Shown piece by piece: positions 22,601-30,304 of a DNA stretch of 64,000 nt. This stretch comes from Calliopum simillimum (lineage: Eukaryota; Arthropoda; Insecta; Diptera; Lauxaniidae): contig OX638371.1 in NCBI GenBank assembly GCA_951812925.1, positions 80,361,697 to 80,425,696 on the forward strand, written 5' to 3'. The notes below the pieces were generated by a model that worked only from the letters and a program-made list of their open reading frames with translations, did no database searches and had not been told where the DNA came from. A program made the position numbers and the translations under genes. The stretch's first letter is position 1. Each line of letters opens with the position of its first letter.

Positions 22601-25600
22601 GGTGGTGCGCCTGATCAATCACGTGTGCCTGGTGGACAAGGAGTTTATGATGCTAATGGAAATCTTATAAGACCCCCTGGTGGTCCTGTTGTACCTAGAC
22701 CAGGTGGTTCATCTGAACAATCACGTGTGCCTGGTGGACAAGGAGCTTATGATGCCAATGGAAATCTTATAAGACCAGATGGATCTGTTGTACCTAGGCC
22801 AGGTGGTGCGCCTGATCAATCACGCGTGCCTGGTGGACAAGGAGTTTATGATACTCATGGAAATCTTATAAGACCTGATGGATCTGTTTTACCTAGGCCA
22901 GGTGGTGCGCCTGATCCATCACGTGTGCCTGGTGGACAAGGAGTTTATGATGCCAATGGAAATCTTATAAGACCAGATGGATCTGTTGTTCCTAGGCCAG
23001 GTGGTGCGCCTGATCAGTCACGCGTGCCTGGTGGACAAGGAGTTTATGATACTCATGGAAATCTTATAAGACCTGATGGATCGGTTGTACCTAGGCCAGG
23101 TGGTGCGCCTGATCAATCACGTGTGCCTGGTGGACAAGGTGTTTATGATGCCAATGGAAATCTTATAAGACCTGATGGATCTGTTGTACCTAGGCCAGGT
23201 GGTGCACCTGATCAGTCACGCGTGCCTGGTGGACAAGGAGTTTATGATACTCATGGAAATCTTATAAGACCTGATGGATCTGTTGTACCTAGGCCAGGCG
23301 GTGCACCTGATCAGTCACGTGTGCCTGGTGGACAAGGAGTTTATGATACTCATGGAAATCTTATAAGGCCTGACGGTTCTGTTGTACCCAGGCCAGGTGG
23401 TGCACCTGATCAGTCACGTGTGCCTGGTGGACAAGGAGTTTACGATGCTAATGGAAATCTTATGAGGCCTGATGGATCTGTTGTACCTAGGCCAGGTGTT
23501 GCGCCTGATCAATCACGTGTGCCTGGTGGACAAGGAGTTTATGATGCCAATGGAAATCTTATAAGGCCTGACGGATCTGTTGTACCTAGGCCAGGTGTTG
23601 CGCCTGATCAATCACGTGTGCCTGGTGGACAAGGAGTTTATGATGCCAATGGTAATCTTATAAGACCTGATGGATCTGTTGTACCTAGACCAGGTGGTGC
23701 GCCTGATCAATCTCGTGTGCCTGGTGGACAAGGAGTTTATGATGCCAATGGAAATCTTATAAGGCCTAATGGATCTGTTGTACCTAGGCCAGGTGTTGCG
23801 CCTGATCAATCACGTGTGCCTGGTGGACAAGGAGTTTATGATGCCAATGGTAATCTTATAAGACCTAATGGATCTGTTGTACCTAGACCAGGTGGTGCGC
23901 CTGATCAATCTCGTGTGCCTGGTGGACAAGGAGCTTATGATGCCAATGGAAATCTAATAAGACCTGATGGATCTGTTGTACCTAGACCAGGTGGTGCGCC
24001 TGATCAATCTCGTGTGCCTGGTGGACAAGGAGTTTATGATGCCAATGGAAATCTTATAAGGCCTGATGGATCTGTTGTACCTAGGCCAGGTGTTGCGCCT
24101 GATCAATCACGTGTGCCTGGTGGACAAGGAGTTTATGATGCTAATGGAAATCTTATAAGACCCGTCGGACCTGTTGTGCCTAGGCCAGGCGGTGCACCTG
24201 ATCAGTCACGTGTGCCTGGTGGACAAGGAGTTTATGATGCCAATGGAAATCTTATAAGACCAGATGGGTCTGTTGTACCTAGGTCAGGTGTTGCGCCTGA
24301 TCATTCACGTGTGCCTGGTGGACATGAACTAACTTATCCTGGTGGTGCAGATATTACAACAGGTATGTACTTACAGTTTTTAAAATTTGTACAAAAGTTC
24401 TGGAAATAGAGTGTTATTTAGATCATTCCTTTACTGGTGAAAAAACACAAAACTCGTACTGGAAACTTCTGTTATTATTGTAATTTTGGGAGTTTTTAGA
24501 GCTCCTAACGATTTCAGTATGGTTCTGACCATTTTATACGAGAGTCAGGCTATTTAAGTAACGATACATTAATAGAGAGAATTCCACTTTCGGTCGGCTA
24601 TTTAAGGAAAGTGGAAGTATGTGTCTATTTTAATAGTCTCCAGAAAAACACAAATCAGTACCTCTTGAAATATAACAGCTCTAAGGAGTGCCAATTCACC
24701 TACCTTCTCATAAAATTCCTTTCGCCGGGAACCCAAATGAGAGCAATGTTGGCCAGCCATTTCAGCTCAACTAGAATTTTTCTAGACTCTTTTGCCAACT
24801 TTAACTGAGTGATGAAGAATTACCTTTAATCGAGATGCCGTACTTATAACCCTTTGCTTGTAACCCCCTCGGTTAGAAATTTATGTTTAGTATTCTCTTC
24901 ATCAGCATAAAGTTTAACATAATCACCGCGAGTAGAATGGATTTTATTGAATGATTTGAGTGTTTTTCTTACGGGTGGCACATTGTCATTATGAGTGTTA
25001 TCTATTTATAAAAACCAATTCCAGACAAATAATAAGCTAATGTTTCATGGTTAAGATTGGTCTTTTCAGATATGAAAAATAATGATATTGAAAATAATTT
25101 ACGATCACTTCTGTTATTGTAGTTCTGGGAAGGAGAGTGGGCAATTGCGTGGAAGCGCTTATTTGTACATTAAATGGAAAAAGAGGAGGAGTCGGAGATG
25201 GTGTTGGTGTAGGTGCCGGTACTACTGATGTTGCTGATCCTGGCGGTGCTTATTCTCGTGGAGCTTATCCAGGTGGTACCTATGGAGGCGGTGCTGGACC
25301 AGGTACTGTAATACATAATAAAGAAACGTTGTTTTATGATTAAGTGTTATCATCAACTGCCTAAATTTTGACTTCTAGCTTTGAACTGCTATGTAATTCA
25401 TGACAGATAAATAGCGTTGGTTAGAGTTAATTTTTATCAGTGTTAAACAAGTTTCACATTTATTACAGGTATTGCAGCACCAGGCGTAGGTGGAAGTTAT
25501 TATGGCGGTGCTTCTCCTGGTGGTGCATATCCAGGTGCAGTTTATCCTGGCGGAAGTGGTGGTAGTACTGGAGCGGGTGTAGGAGTCCCAGGAGCAGGTG

Positions 25601-28600
25601 GAGCTTATCCTGGTGGTACGGCAGCACCAGGTACAGGTGAATCTTATTATGGCGGTGCTGCTCCAGGTGGTGTTGGTGGTGGATATCCAGGTGCTGCTTA
25701 TCCAGGCGGAACCGGTGGTGGCATAACATACCCTGGTGGTACTGGAGCAGGTGTAGGAACGCCAGGAGCTGGTGGAGCTTATCCTGGTGGTACCTATCCT
25801 GTTGATGGTGGTGCTGGAGGAGGTACGGGAGTGCCGGGTGGAGGTGGAGCTTATTATGGTGGTGCGTCTCCTGGTGGTGCTTATCCAGGTACTGCTTATC
25901 CAAGAGGAACTGGTGGTGGGGTAACATACCCTAGTAGTACAGGAGTTGGCGGAGGAGCCCCAGGGGCAGGTGGAGGTTACCCTAGTGGTGCTTATACTGC
26001 TGGAGGCAGTGGTGGAGCAGGTACTGTAGTAATTAACAAAATAAAAGCAATTTTTATGTTCTATAGCTATCAAGACAGCTGCACAGTGTTGAGCAACGTT
26101 AATATTTGTTAATGCTAAGCAATGTTCAAATTTGTTACAGGTACAGGAGCGCCGGGTGCAGGTGGAGGTTATTATGGCAGTGCTGCTCCTGGTGGTGCAT
26201 ATCCAGGCGCTGCTTATCCAGGCGGTACTGGATCAGGAGTAGGTTCGCCAGGAGCTGGTGCAGCATATCCTGGTGGTACCTATCCTGTTGGAGGTGGAGC
26301 TGCAACAGGTACGGGAGGTGAACAGTGTAAAGTTACGCTAATATTTATAAGAATTAAGCAATGATCACACTTATTACAGGTACGGGAACGCCAGGAGCAG
26401 GTGGACCTTATCCTAGTGGTGGATATCCTGCTAGAGGTGGCGCTGGAACAGGTACAGAAAATAAAACAAAATGTATTTCATGATTAAGTGGCTGAGTTTT
26501 ACCGTGCTTTTGTCGTCAATACTCCATTGCAAACTGTCCAAGTTCTATGTCAGACTTTCACAATGCAATAAGCGACTGATGCACAGTGTTGAGTAACGTT
26601 AATGTATATTTGTGTTAAGCTCTATTTAAATATATTACAGGTGCGGGAGCACCGGGCGCAGGTGGAGATTATTATGGCGGGGCTTCTCCAGGCGGAACTG
26701 GTGGTGGATATCCAGGTGCATCTTATCCAGGCGGAACTGGTCATGGCGTAACCTACCCTGGCGGCACTGGTGCAGGTGCTGGAACACCAGGAGCAGGAGG
26801 AGCTTATCCTGGTGGAACCTATCCTACTGGAGGCGGTGCTGGAGCTGGTACAGGAGCGCCAGGTACAGTTGGAGCTTATTATGGTGGTGCTTCTCCCGGG
26901 GGTGCTGGTGGTGGATATCCAGGTGCATCTTATCCAGGTGGAACTGATCATGGCGCGACTTACCCTGGTGGTACTGGAGCAGGTGGAGGAACCCCAGGAG
27001 CAGGTGGAGGTTTTCCTAGTGGTGCATATACTGCTGGAGGCGGTAATGGAGCAAGTGTAGGAACGCCAGGTGCAGGTGGAGCTTATTATGGTGGTGCTTC
27101 TCCTGGTGGTGGATATCCTGGTGCAGCTTATCCAGGAGGAACTGGTTCTGGCGTAACCTACCCTGGCAGTACTGGAGCAGGTGGAGGAACCCCAGGAGCA
27201 GGTGGAGGAACCCCAGGAACAGGTGGCGCTTATTCTGGTGGTACCTATCCAGTTGGAGGCGGTGCTGGAGCAGGTACGGGAGTACCAGGTGCAGGTGGCA
27301 CTTATTATGGCGGTGCTTCTCCAGATAGTGCTGGATATCCTGGTGCTGCCTATCCAGGCGGGACTGGTGGTGGGGCAATCTACCCTGGTAGTACTGGAGC
27401 AGGTGTAGGAGTCCCAGGAGCAGGTGGAGCTTATCCTGGTGGTACGGGAGCACCAGGTACAGGTGGAACTTATTATGGCGGAGCTTCTCCAGGTGGTGCT
27501 GGTGGTTCATTTCCAGGTGCTGCTTATCCAGGCGGAACTGGTAGTGGGGCAACCTATCCTGGTAGTACTGGAGCTGGTGGAGGAACACCAGGAGTAGGTG
27601 GTGGTGGCGTTACATCTATTGGACCTCAGCAATATGTGCAAGGCGGTACCGGTGCAGGTGTAGGCACGCCACTGACAAGTGGAACTTATCCTGGTGGTAC
27701 ATATCCTGGATCAACAGGATCATATATTCCAGGATCATATGTACCTTCAGGCGTAGCAGGAGTCGAAACAGTAGGTAGGTACACAGCAGGAAGCAGTAAG
27801 AATGCAATAACTTTGAATAATAATTTTCCAAAATTTAATCAAAATTTAGGTGGTCCAGGCAACGTTAATACTGCCGGTGGTAGTACAACTGGCGTTGGAG
27901 CAGCTGATGATGCCTTTTCACAAGCAGAATCCTCAGTAAATGATGGACAAGCTTCAGCAAGTGCCCAAGGAAAGAAAAATGGTGGCACAGCTAAAACACA
28001 AGTATCTGGTACATACAGCTCTTCAGGTACTTTCAGTGCTAGCGCCATGACATCTGATAATGATCGATCAGCAAATGCACAAGTCAGTGGCAGTTCAGAA
28101 GGAGCAATGAGTCAGTCACAAGGACAGGGCGGTGCAGCCCAGTCTCAGGCCCAAGTTCAAGTGAACTCGAAGAATGGTGGAACTAAGGCTTCATCGCAAA
28201 GTGGTGGTATTATCCACCAAAGCCAGAGCGAGGTAAAGAAGCGCTTTCTGAAACTTTAACTTACGTGTACACTTTTGTTTTAAAAACTTTCACGTATTAG
28301 GTGCAAGCCAACGATAAAGGAGGCTTAGCTGACGCACAATCCAGTGGACCTGGTCAGACTTCTTCACAGGCACAAATCGGTTTCCGTCCAGGACAAGAAG
28401 GTGTTGATGATAACTCCCCTTCAAACGGAGGAGGACAAGCTTCCTCACAATCAGGAAGCCATTCGGGACAGAGTCAGTCACAAATTCATGGCAAATCAAC
28501 GTAATTAAGAAAAGTGGTATTCTCTTATTCTGATTTTACAATTTATTTTGGGTTTCATTAGATTCGGTGTTTCGTACCATGGCGCAGCACAGTCTGCATC

Positions 28601-29563
28601 CGGAACAAAGGAACAAGTTGCAACTTATCGTGAACAAAATCGAGAACTCTTTCATTCCATCAGCCAATTTGGCAGTAGTGATACGTAAGTTTTATTCTAG
28701 AACTATATCAACTTATATTACCATATTACAATTTTCAGCGTCACTGATCGCGTTGATACAACATACGGTGCACCTGCATTAGCCGCTGAGTCTGATGATA
28801 TACCTGATTTACAGTTAAAAGCTTCAAAAACAAGCAAAGAAAGTAGGTTTCCTCATAAATTAAGTTTTTATTTAACAAAATCAATATCGCATTTATCATA
28901 GTTACCACCAACAAAGTGGAGCAAGATGACAGCAAAGCCCCTGAAGATGATGACGATGAAGAACCTTATGATGAGTATGAGGATGAGGAGGACTACAATT
29001 ACAATGAGAAACCCGTCAAGTTAGATCAAGAACCGAGCAGCAACTCAGCTGCATTTGATGCAAAGAAGGCCGATTCCTATTCAACATACCGTACGCACAC
29101 ACAGCAATCACCAACACAAACACAGCAAGCAGCTGTTGCTGATCCAAACAACAAATACACTGTGGTACAGAATCAAAATGGACGCGTGCAACGTTATCCA
29201 TTCAGAACTACGACTGAATCCGTACCAAACGGATTCAGAGGAACAGTTAATGTCGAAAAGAAGTTCCACACCAAAGCGCTCGAATCGCATAAGACAGATA
29301 ACAAATTAAATATCACAGCAGAAGATGAGACTCAAAATGCCAATCAACGTGCACCAGACAGCTATGTCACTGTAACAAAATCGGTAACCGGTAGTATGGA
29401 CAACAGCAAGAACCCACCGGAAGAAAATAAAAACTTCCAATCGACCTACTTTACAAAGTCCTCAACGTGTGGATACTTTACGTTCTCTTGCAATATTGTT
29501 TATGGTGCGAATGGACGTAGCAAAATCTGTCGACCAAAAGCACCAGTCAATGGCAAATGCTAG
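10551..29563 (+). CDS. Large secreted repetitive matrix/cuticle-type protein, 15 coding exons
   Basis: Proposed join: 10551-10619, 21615-21712, 21777-21880, 21953-22033, 22104-24362, 25123-25302, 25469-26020, 26141-26308, 26380-26451, 26641-27774, 27850-28232, 28301-28500, 28562-28684, 28739-28842, 28902-29563. Every junction is GT-AG and the frame stays open for about 2,062 residues. Order: signal peptide (1 to ~20), propeptide with furin-like RSKR (48-51), CSGC (108-111), 21 x 33-residue repeats (~154-846), Gly/Pro/Tyr-rich region (~871-1590), Gln/Ser-rich region (~1600-1800), acidic stretch (~1850-1875), and C-terminal cysteines at 2032, 2039, 2052 and 2062. There are no catalytic motifs and no membrane segment beyond the signal. 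The likely role is structural, in extracellular matrix, cuticle or lumen. I do not recognise the orthologue. Exon 6 and the 27,775-27,849 intron are the least certain parts. Confidence 0.85.
10720..10833. repeat. 114-bp TIR element, family D, copy 1
   Basis: TATGGGGGTTATCGTGA at 10,720-10,736 is mirrored by TCACGATAACCCCCTATA at 10,816-10,833. Related degenerate copies occur in opposite orientation near 38,390-38,450 and 54,420-54,510, sharing the word GAATAAATATTC next to the end. It sits only 100 bp inside intron 1. Confidence 0.7.
10992..11078. repeat. 87-bp TIR element, family E, copy 1
   Basis: AGTGGGCGTTTACACTGG at the left is mirrored by CTAGTAGAAACGCCCACT at the right. A second member with the same end sequence (AAGTGGTCGTTTACACTGG) is at 40,451-40,596. 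Non-coding MITE. Confidence 0.7.
11546..12871. mobile_element. 1.3-kb element with ~290-bp inverted arms
   Basis: The ends TACACTGTGCTTG (11,546) and GAGCACAGTGTTA (12,871) are inverted. The arms then pair for ~290 bp, including GAAATCAGC / GCTGATTTC and the phrase ACCCATGTAGTAAACATAAT. The ~850-bp interior differs between halves and holds a minus-strand open frame (11,928 to ~12,165), so this is likely a DNA transposon derivative rather than a simple fold-back. Confidence 0.7.
11928..12167 (-). pseudogene. Coding-like fragment inside the 11.5-12.9 kb element
   Basis: About 79 open codons on the minus strand end at TAA (11,928) and have a polar, protein-like composition (residues include SEYLQPLLESIEKPSGELF and MIVRRVVSSFRND). 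There is no ATG at the upstream end; the frame is closed there by TAG. Its position between inverted arms suggests a remnant of the element's own protein. The family is not recognised and no catalytic motif is visible. Confidence 0.35.
13455..13925. repeat. Fold-back repeat (~470 bp)
   Basis: Left arm ~13,462-13,570 (CATTCTCGGAATTGG ... TTTTTGAGATATTCTAG) is the reverse complement of ~13,815-13,918. The centre is a second hairpin built on GAAAGTTATGGAG/AACTTTCATG. Non-coding. Confidence 0.7.
14156..14860. mobile_element. 705-bp TIR element carrying a tRNA-like core (copy type 1)
   Basis: The ends CACGGAGAAAAA (14,156) and TTTTTCTCCGTG (14,860) are inverted repeats. The body is built from recurring TTACCTTAC / GTAAGGTAAAT words, with a palindrome ACCTTACTCGAGTAAGGT near 14,451. 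At an internal offset of ~420 bp lies a tRNA-like sequence followed by 16 Ts. There is no protein-coding frame. It has the same layout as 15,726-16,467 despite different sequence. Confidence 0.6.
14578..14671 (+). other. tRNA-like (SINE-head-like) sequence plus poly-T
   Basis: A good B-box-like T-arm, CAGGGTTCGTACCCCGG (14,626-14,642), follows a weak A-box region (GTAAGCAGCGCAGAGG) at about the spacing of a tRNA. The anticodon arm can be drawn only imperfectly (loop CTATCAT), and the acceptor ends do not pair, so it is not a functional tRNA. A run of 16 Ts at 14,656-14,671 would terminate RNA polymerase III transcription. Confidence 0.5.
15726..16467. mobile_element. 742-bp TIR element carrying a tRNA-like core (copy type 2)
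   Basis: Ends TACACAGTAAA (15,726) and TTTACTGTGTA (16,467) are exact inverted repeats. The body consists of recurrent TTTAAAATT / AATTTTAATA words. A tRNA-like sequence lies ~465 bp from the left end and is followed by a T-run, parallel to the neighbouring 14,156-14,860 element. A CTCTCTCTCTCTCT tract lies near 16,347. No coding frame. Confidence 0.6.
16191..16300 (+). other. tRNA-like (SINE-head-like) sequence plus poly-T
   Basis: An A-box-like stretch, TAGCCGAATGAGCTAA (16,199-16,214), and a B-box match, GGTTCGAATCT (16,259-16,269), are 45-60 bp apart, a spacing close to tRNAs with a longer variable arm (Leu/Tyr/Ser type). The acceptor stem is not formed. A T-run at ~16,287-16,300 follows, as expected for a Pol III terminator. 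Confidence 0.5.
16468..16989. other. Intronic DNA with a GGTCTTGG-type degenerate repeat
   Basis: Between ~16,470 and 16,640 the words CTTGGTCTTGGAC, GACCTTGACC and AAGACCAAGGCTGG recur on both strands. This makes a locally self-complementary, low-complexity segment. No gene is supported. Confidence 0.4.
16990..17759. repeat. Fold-back repeat, family A, copy 2 (complete, with internal direct copy)
   Basis: Outer ends ACACAGGGCAACA (~16,994) and TCGCCCCGTGTTA (~17,755) are inverted. The arms pair through GACTCTAGTTCTCCAGATAT / ATATCTGGATGACTAGAGTC and GAGGCATATTTGAAG / CTTCAAATATGCCTC. A third partial copy of the arm lies in the centre at 17,341-17,480, preceded by a 24-base T-run. Related to 869-1220 and 31,768-31,922. 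Confidence 0.75.
18066..18200 (+). other. Degenerate tRNA-like sequence with two B-box matches
   Basis: GGTCAGTGGTCTAAG (18,068-18,082) resembles the D-arm/A-box of Leu/Ser tRNAs. GTTCGAATCCC (18,146-18,156) and GGTTCAAATCT (18,188-18,198) both match the B-box consensus. The T-arm stem is poor, so this is a relic, probably of a tRNA-derived SINE, lying just before the family B fold-back. Confidence 0.35.
18318..19446. repeat. 1.1-kb fold-back element, family B, complete copy
   Basis: ATGAAGCACTCCATG at ~18,325 is mirrored by CATGGAGTGCTTCAT at ~19,432-19,446. The two arms (~18,318-18,900 and ~18,960-19,446) are complementary over ~500 bp with a short A-rich loop. Shared landmarks include GTGTACCAGCT, GGCGTTTTTAGT, GGGACCAGTAACTTAG and GGAAAGCATCTTACG. 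Open frames in the arms are mirror shadows. Other members: 2690-3460 and a fragment at 20,855-20,955. Confidence 0.85.
19690..19921. repeat. Fold-back repeat with 23-bp perfect ends
   Basis: GAAGCGATATAACAAGACTA and onward (19,690-19,712) is the exact complement of 19,899-19,921. A second inner pair, GGTGGTTGAAAGCTTCA / TGAAGCTTTCAACCACC, follows. Non-coding. Confidence 0.7.
20270..20960. repeat. Fragments of three dispersed repeats
   Basis: 20,270-20,460 consists of TCGATTTCGATTTGAG-like self-complementary words also seen at 48,425-48,570. 20,620-20,740 (GGAACGCTATTTTTAATTCG, TTTGCATCGAAATATA) is the reverse complement of 36,285-36,400. 20,855-20,955 is an arm fragment of fold-back family B (AATGCCTTCCTCTTGAGTAA). 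Confidence 0.65.
21615..22033 (+). CDS. Exons 2-4: propeptide, furin-like site and Cys/Gln-rich N-terminal segment
   Basis: Exon 2 (21615-21712) encodes QSVDENAVTGNVEHNDAVDQ, then LDSNRSKRSGRG. RSKR (residues 48-51) fits the furin R-X-K/R-R rule, so a ~28-residue acidic propeptide may be removed. Exon 3 (21777-21880) starts RGQTQSQYLNFGKPEQD. Exon 4 (21953-22033) encodes GMGQAQSQFSFGDCSGCAPT, with two closely spaced cysteines. All donors are GTAAGT or GTAATT, acceptors follow pyrimidine tracts, and phases 2, 1 and 1 join without a stop. The introns are 64-72 bp, typical for flies. Confidence 0.85.
22104..24362 (+). CDS. Exon 5: 21 tandem 33-residue repeats
   Basis: The exon begins after TCTTCTGTCTTGCAG with EYQSGSPDPLTRPGTYDASG, a degenerate seed unit. 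Twenty-one 99-bp units follow, with consensus APDQSRVPGGQGVYDANGNL then IRPDGSVVPRPGG. A shortened unit ends in HELTYPGGADITT and donor GTATGT at 24,363. No unit is broken by a stop. Variants are mostly at defined positions (DANG/DTHG, RPGG/RPGV, DGS/NGS). The units are Pro/Gly-rich without cysteines or hydrophobic segments, pointing to a flexible extracellular array. The apparent open-frame start at 22,211 is a TTG inside the exon, not a start codon. Long ORFs on the opposite strand are shadows of the repeat. Confidence 0.93.
22211..24310 (+). repeat. 99-bp coding minisatellite, ~21 units
   Basis: Exactly 99-bp periodicity, with each unit carrying GGTGGACAAGGAGTTTATGA and GGATCTGTTGTACCTAGGCC. 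Units 7-11 alternate DTHG and DANG, a 198-bp higher-order pattern. Units 13-21 carry frequent RPGV. This suggests recent block duplication or unequal exchange rather than one uniform expansion. The copy number in an assembly of such an array may be wrong. Confidence 0.92.
24363..25122 (+). other. Intron 5 (760 bp)
   Basis: Starts GTATGT, ends TTCTGTTATTGTAG. A segment near 24,465-24,490 (CTTCTGTTATTATTGTAATT) is an imperfect direct copy of the 3' splice region at 25,108-25,130, so part of the intron looks duplicated. ORFs inside (for example around 24,611-24,808) show no recognisable product. Confidence 0.6.
25123..25302 (+). CDS. Exon 6: start of the Gly/Pro/Tyr-rich region (5' boundary uncertain)
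   Basis: The 3' half clearly belongs to the protein: GVGVGAGTTDVADPGGAY, then SRGAYPGGTYGGGAGP, ending CCAG/GTACTG. Using the acceptor at 25,122 gives a phase-1 exon that fits both neighbours, but its first ~20 residues (LGRRVGNCVEALICTLNGKR) are unlike the Gly-rich surroundings and contain two cysteines. A shorter exon starting near 25,180 is possible, although no good acceptor is seen there. Confidence 0.6.
25469..26020 (+). CDS. Exon 7: Gly/Pro/Tyr-rich repeats
   Basis: Phase-1 exon between TTTATTACAG and GGAGCAG/GTACTG. It encodes repeating blocks such as GGAYYGGASPGGAYPGTAYP and GAGVGVPGAGGAYPGG. The composition is Gly, Pro, Ala, Tyr, Ser and Thr, with no charged core, comparable to elastomeric or silk-like cuticle proteins. 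Tyrosines recur in AYPGG and YYGG, which could be sites of dityrosine cross-linking (inference). Antisense ORFs of up to 232 codons here are artefacts of the biased codon use. Confidence 0.88.
26141..26451 (+). CDS. Exons 8-9: two short phase-1 Gly-rich exons
   Basis: Exon 8 (26141-26308) encodes one repeat block from GTGAPGAGGGYYGSAAPGG to YPVGGGAATG. An alternative donor at 26,318 (GGGAG/GTGAAC) would add three codons without changing phase. Exon 9 (26380-26451) is only 72 bp (GTPGAGGPYPSGGYPARGG). Both are symmetric (phase 1-1) and could be skipped without a frameshift, so length isoforms are likely (inference). Confidence 0.8.
26641..28232 (+). CDS. Exons 10-11: long Gly-rich block, then Gln/Ser-rich segment
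   Basis: Exon 10 (26641-27774) continues the Gly/Pro/Tyr repeats in blocks of roughly 60-85 residues, ending GSYVPSGVAGVETV. A 75-nt stretch, 27,775-27,849, has GT...AG ends (donor AG/GTAGGT, acceptor AAAATTTAG), is AT-rich, and has the same phase-1 G/GT junction as the other introns. It is also open in frame, so it may be spliced or retained. Exon 11 (27850-28232) changes character to GGPGNVNTAGGSTTGVGAAD and then Ala/Gln/Ser-rich SQSQ-type sequence, ending GAG/GTAAAG in phase 0. Confidence 0.85.
28301..29563 (+). CDS. Exons 12-15: Gln/Ser-rich, acidic and Cys-containing C-terminus
   Basis: Exon 12 (28301-28500) is Gly/Ser/Gln-rich (GGGQASSQSGSHSGQSQSQI). Exon 13 (28562-28684) reads FGVSYHGAAQSASGTKEQVA. 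Exon 14 (28739-28842) reads TVTDRVDTTYGAPALAAESD. Exon 15 (28902-29563) opens with an acidic run, EDDDDEEPYDEYEDEEDYNY, and ends with STCGYFTFSCNIVYG and four cysteines in the last 31 residues before TAG. The final ~35 residues look like a small folded, disulphide-stabilised module, possibly the most conserved part. Introns are 54-68 bp with clean GT-AG ends and matching phases. Confidence 0.9.
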
Positions 29564-29855
29564 AGGGCTTAATTGAGCCTCACGTATTCATTTAAAAAAA
29601 AATCCCATATTTAATTTTGTAAATTAATTTTTAATTATTAATACGTAATAATACATTTTAAGATTTCATTATAGTAGTTATTAGATCAAACTCAATCAAG
29701 TGTAGGGATTGTTCGACTCTTGAAATCCCACTTACCACGTACTGCTACTACTGCCAAATATTGTTATTTGTTTGTGTTCATATTAATGAATATGTAGTTT
29801 TTTGAATATTAATTTTTTTGTACAAAATAAACAATGTTATAAAAAATCTTGAAAA
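29564..29855 (+). terminator. 3' UTR and polyadenylation signal of the repeat-protein gene
   Basis: AT-rich, non-repetitive sequence after the TAG at 29,561-29,563. A canonical AATAAA lies at 29,826-29,831 and is followed within ~25 bp by an A-run and a TGTTGTG-type downstream element, giving a 3' UTR of roughly 290 bases. Confidence 0.7.
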
Positions 29856-29940
29856 AAAAATGTTGTGCTTAATGGATTGCAAAATGCTTTGTTAAAAATT
29901 TACAGAGATGTAGTATGTATGCCTTAATTTTCAATTGAAA

Positions 29941-30006
29941 ATGCGCCGAACTAAAGTTGAACGTAGAGGTATGGTTCCTTGGGCAAATATTCAGAGAATT
30001 GAATGA
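29941..30006 (+). other. 21-codon small ORF, duplicated at 30,305
   Basis: ATG at 29,941 opens a 21-codon frame, MRRTKVERRGMVPWANI and onward, ending TGA. The same ORF with the same start and stop recurs 364 bp downstream. All five differences between the two ORFs fall at third codon positions. The surrounding ~75 bp are also duplicated, so this may simply be a repeat. No product is recognised. Confidence 0.3.
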
Positions 30007-30304
30007 ACTTTCAGCCTATGTTGGTGTTTTGTTTGAAAAAATTCATCCACAAATATGAATCGTTTATTTTGAAAGTCGGTCATAATAATCGGCAATTTGA
30101 CCCATATCACTTTTTTAAATATATAGCATCAATTTCACACCATCAAGTAAACTTTTTATGTAAACAAAATGCAATTGAATTGATTAGTAACAGAATACCA
30201 GCCAAATCATATAATGACATTACTTTTGTCTTTATGAAAATTTTTAAAATTTAGTATGAAAACAAAAAAAAAATATTGATGAAAGGTACAGTTTTCGATC
30301 AAAA

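Noticed and set aside
22421..23809. Minus-strand ORFs of 65 codons within the 33-mer array
   Set aside because: They recur with the 99-bp period and are antisense shadows of the coding repeat.
22211..24310. CRISPR-like repeat array
   Set aside because: The 99-bp units have no unique spacers, keep an open reading frame and sit in a spliced eukaryotic gene.
22211..24409. 732-codon ORF taken as a complete protein
   Set aside because: It opens at a TTG inside exon 5, continues in frame upstream to a splice acceptor at 22,103, and past 24,362 reads into intron. It is the core of exon 5, not a stand-alone gene.
25375..27588. Minus-strand ORFs of 109-232 codons rich in Ser/Thr or His/Leu/Gln
   Set aside because: They are antisense or shifted readings of Gly/Pro/Tyr codons in exons 7-10. 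They cross the introns without splice logic.
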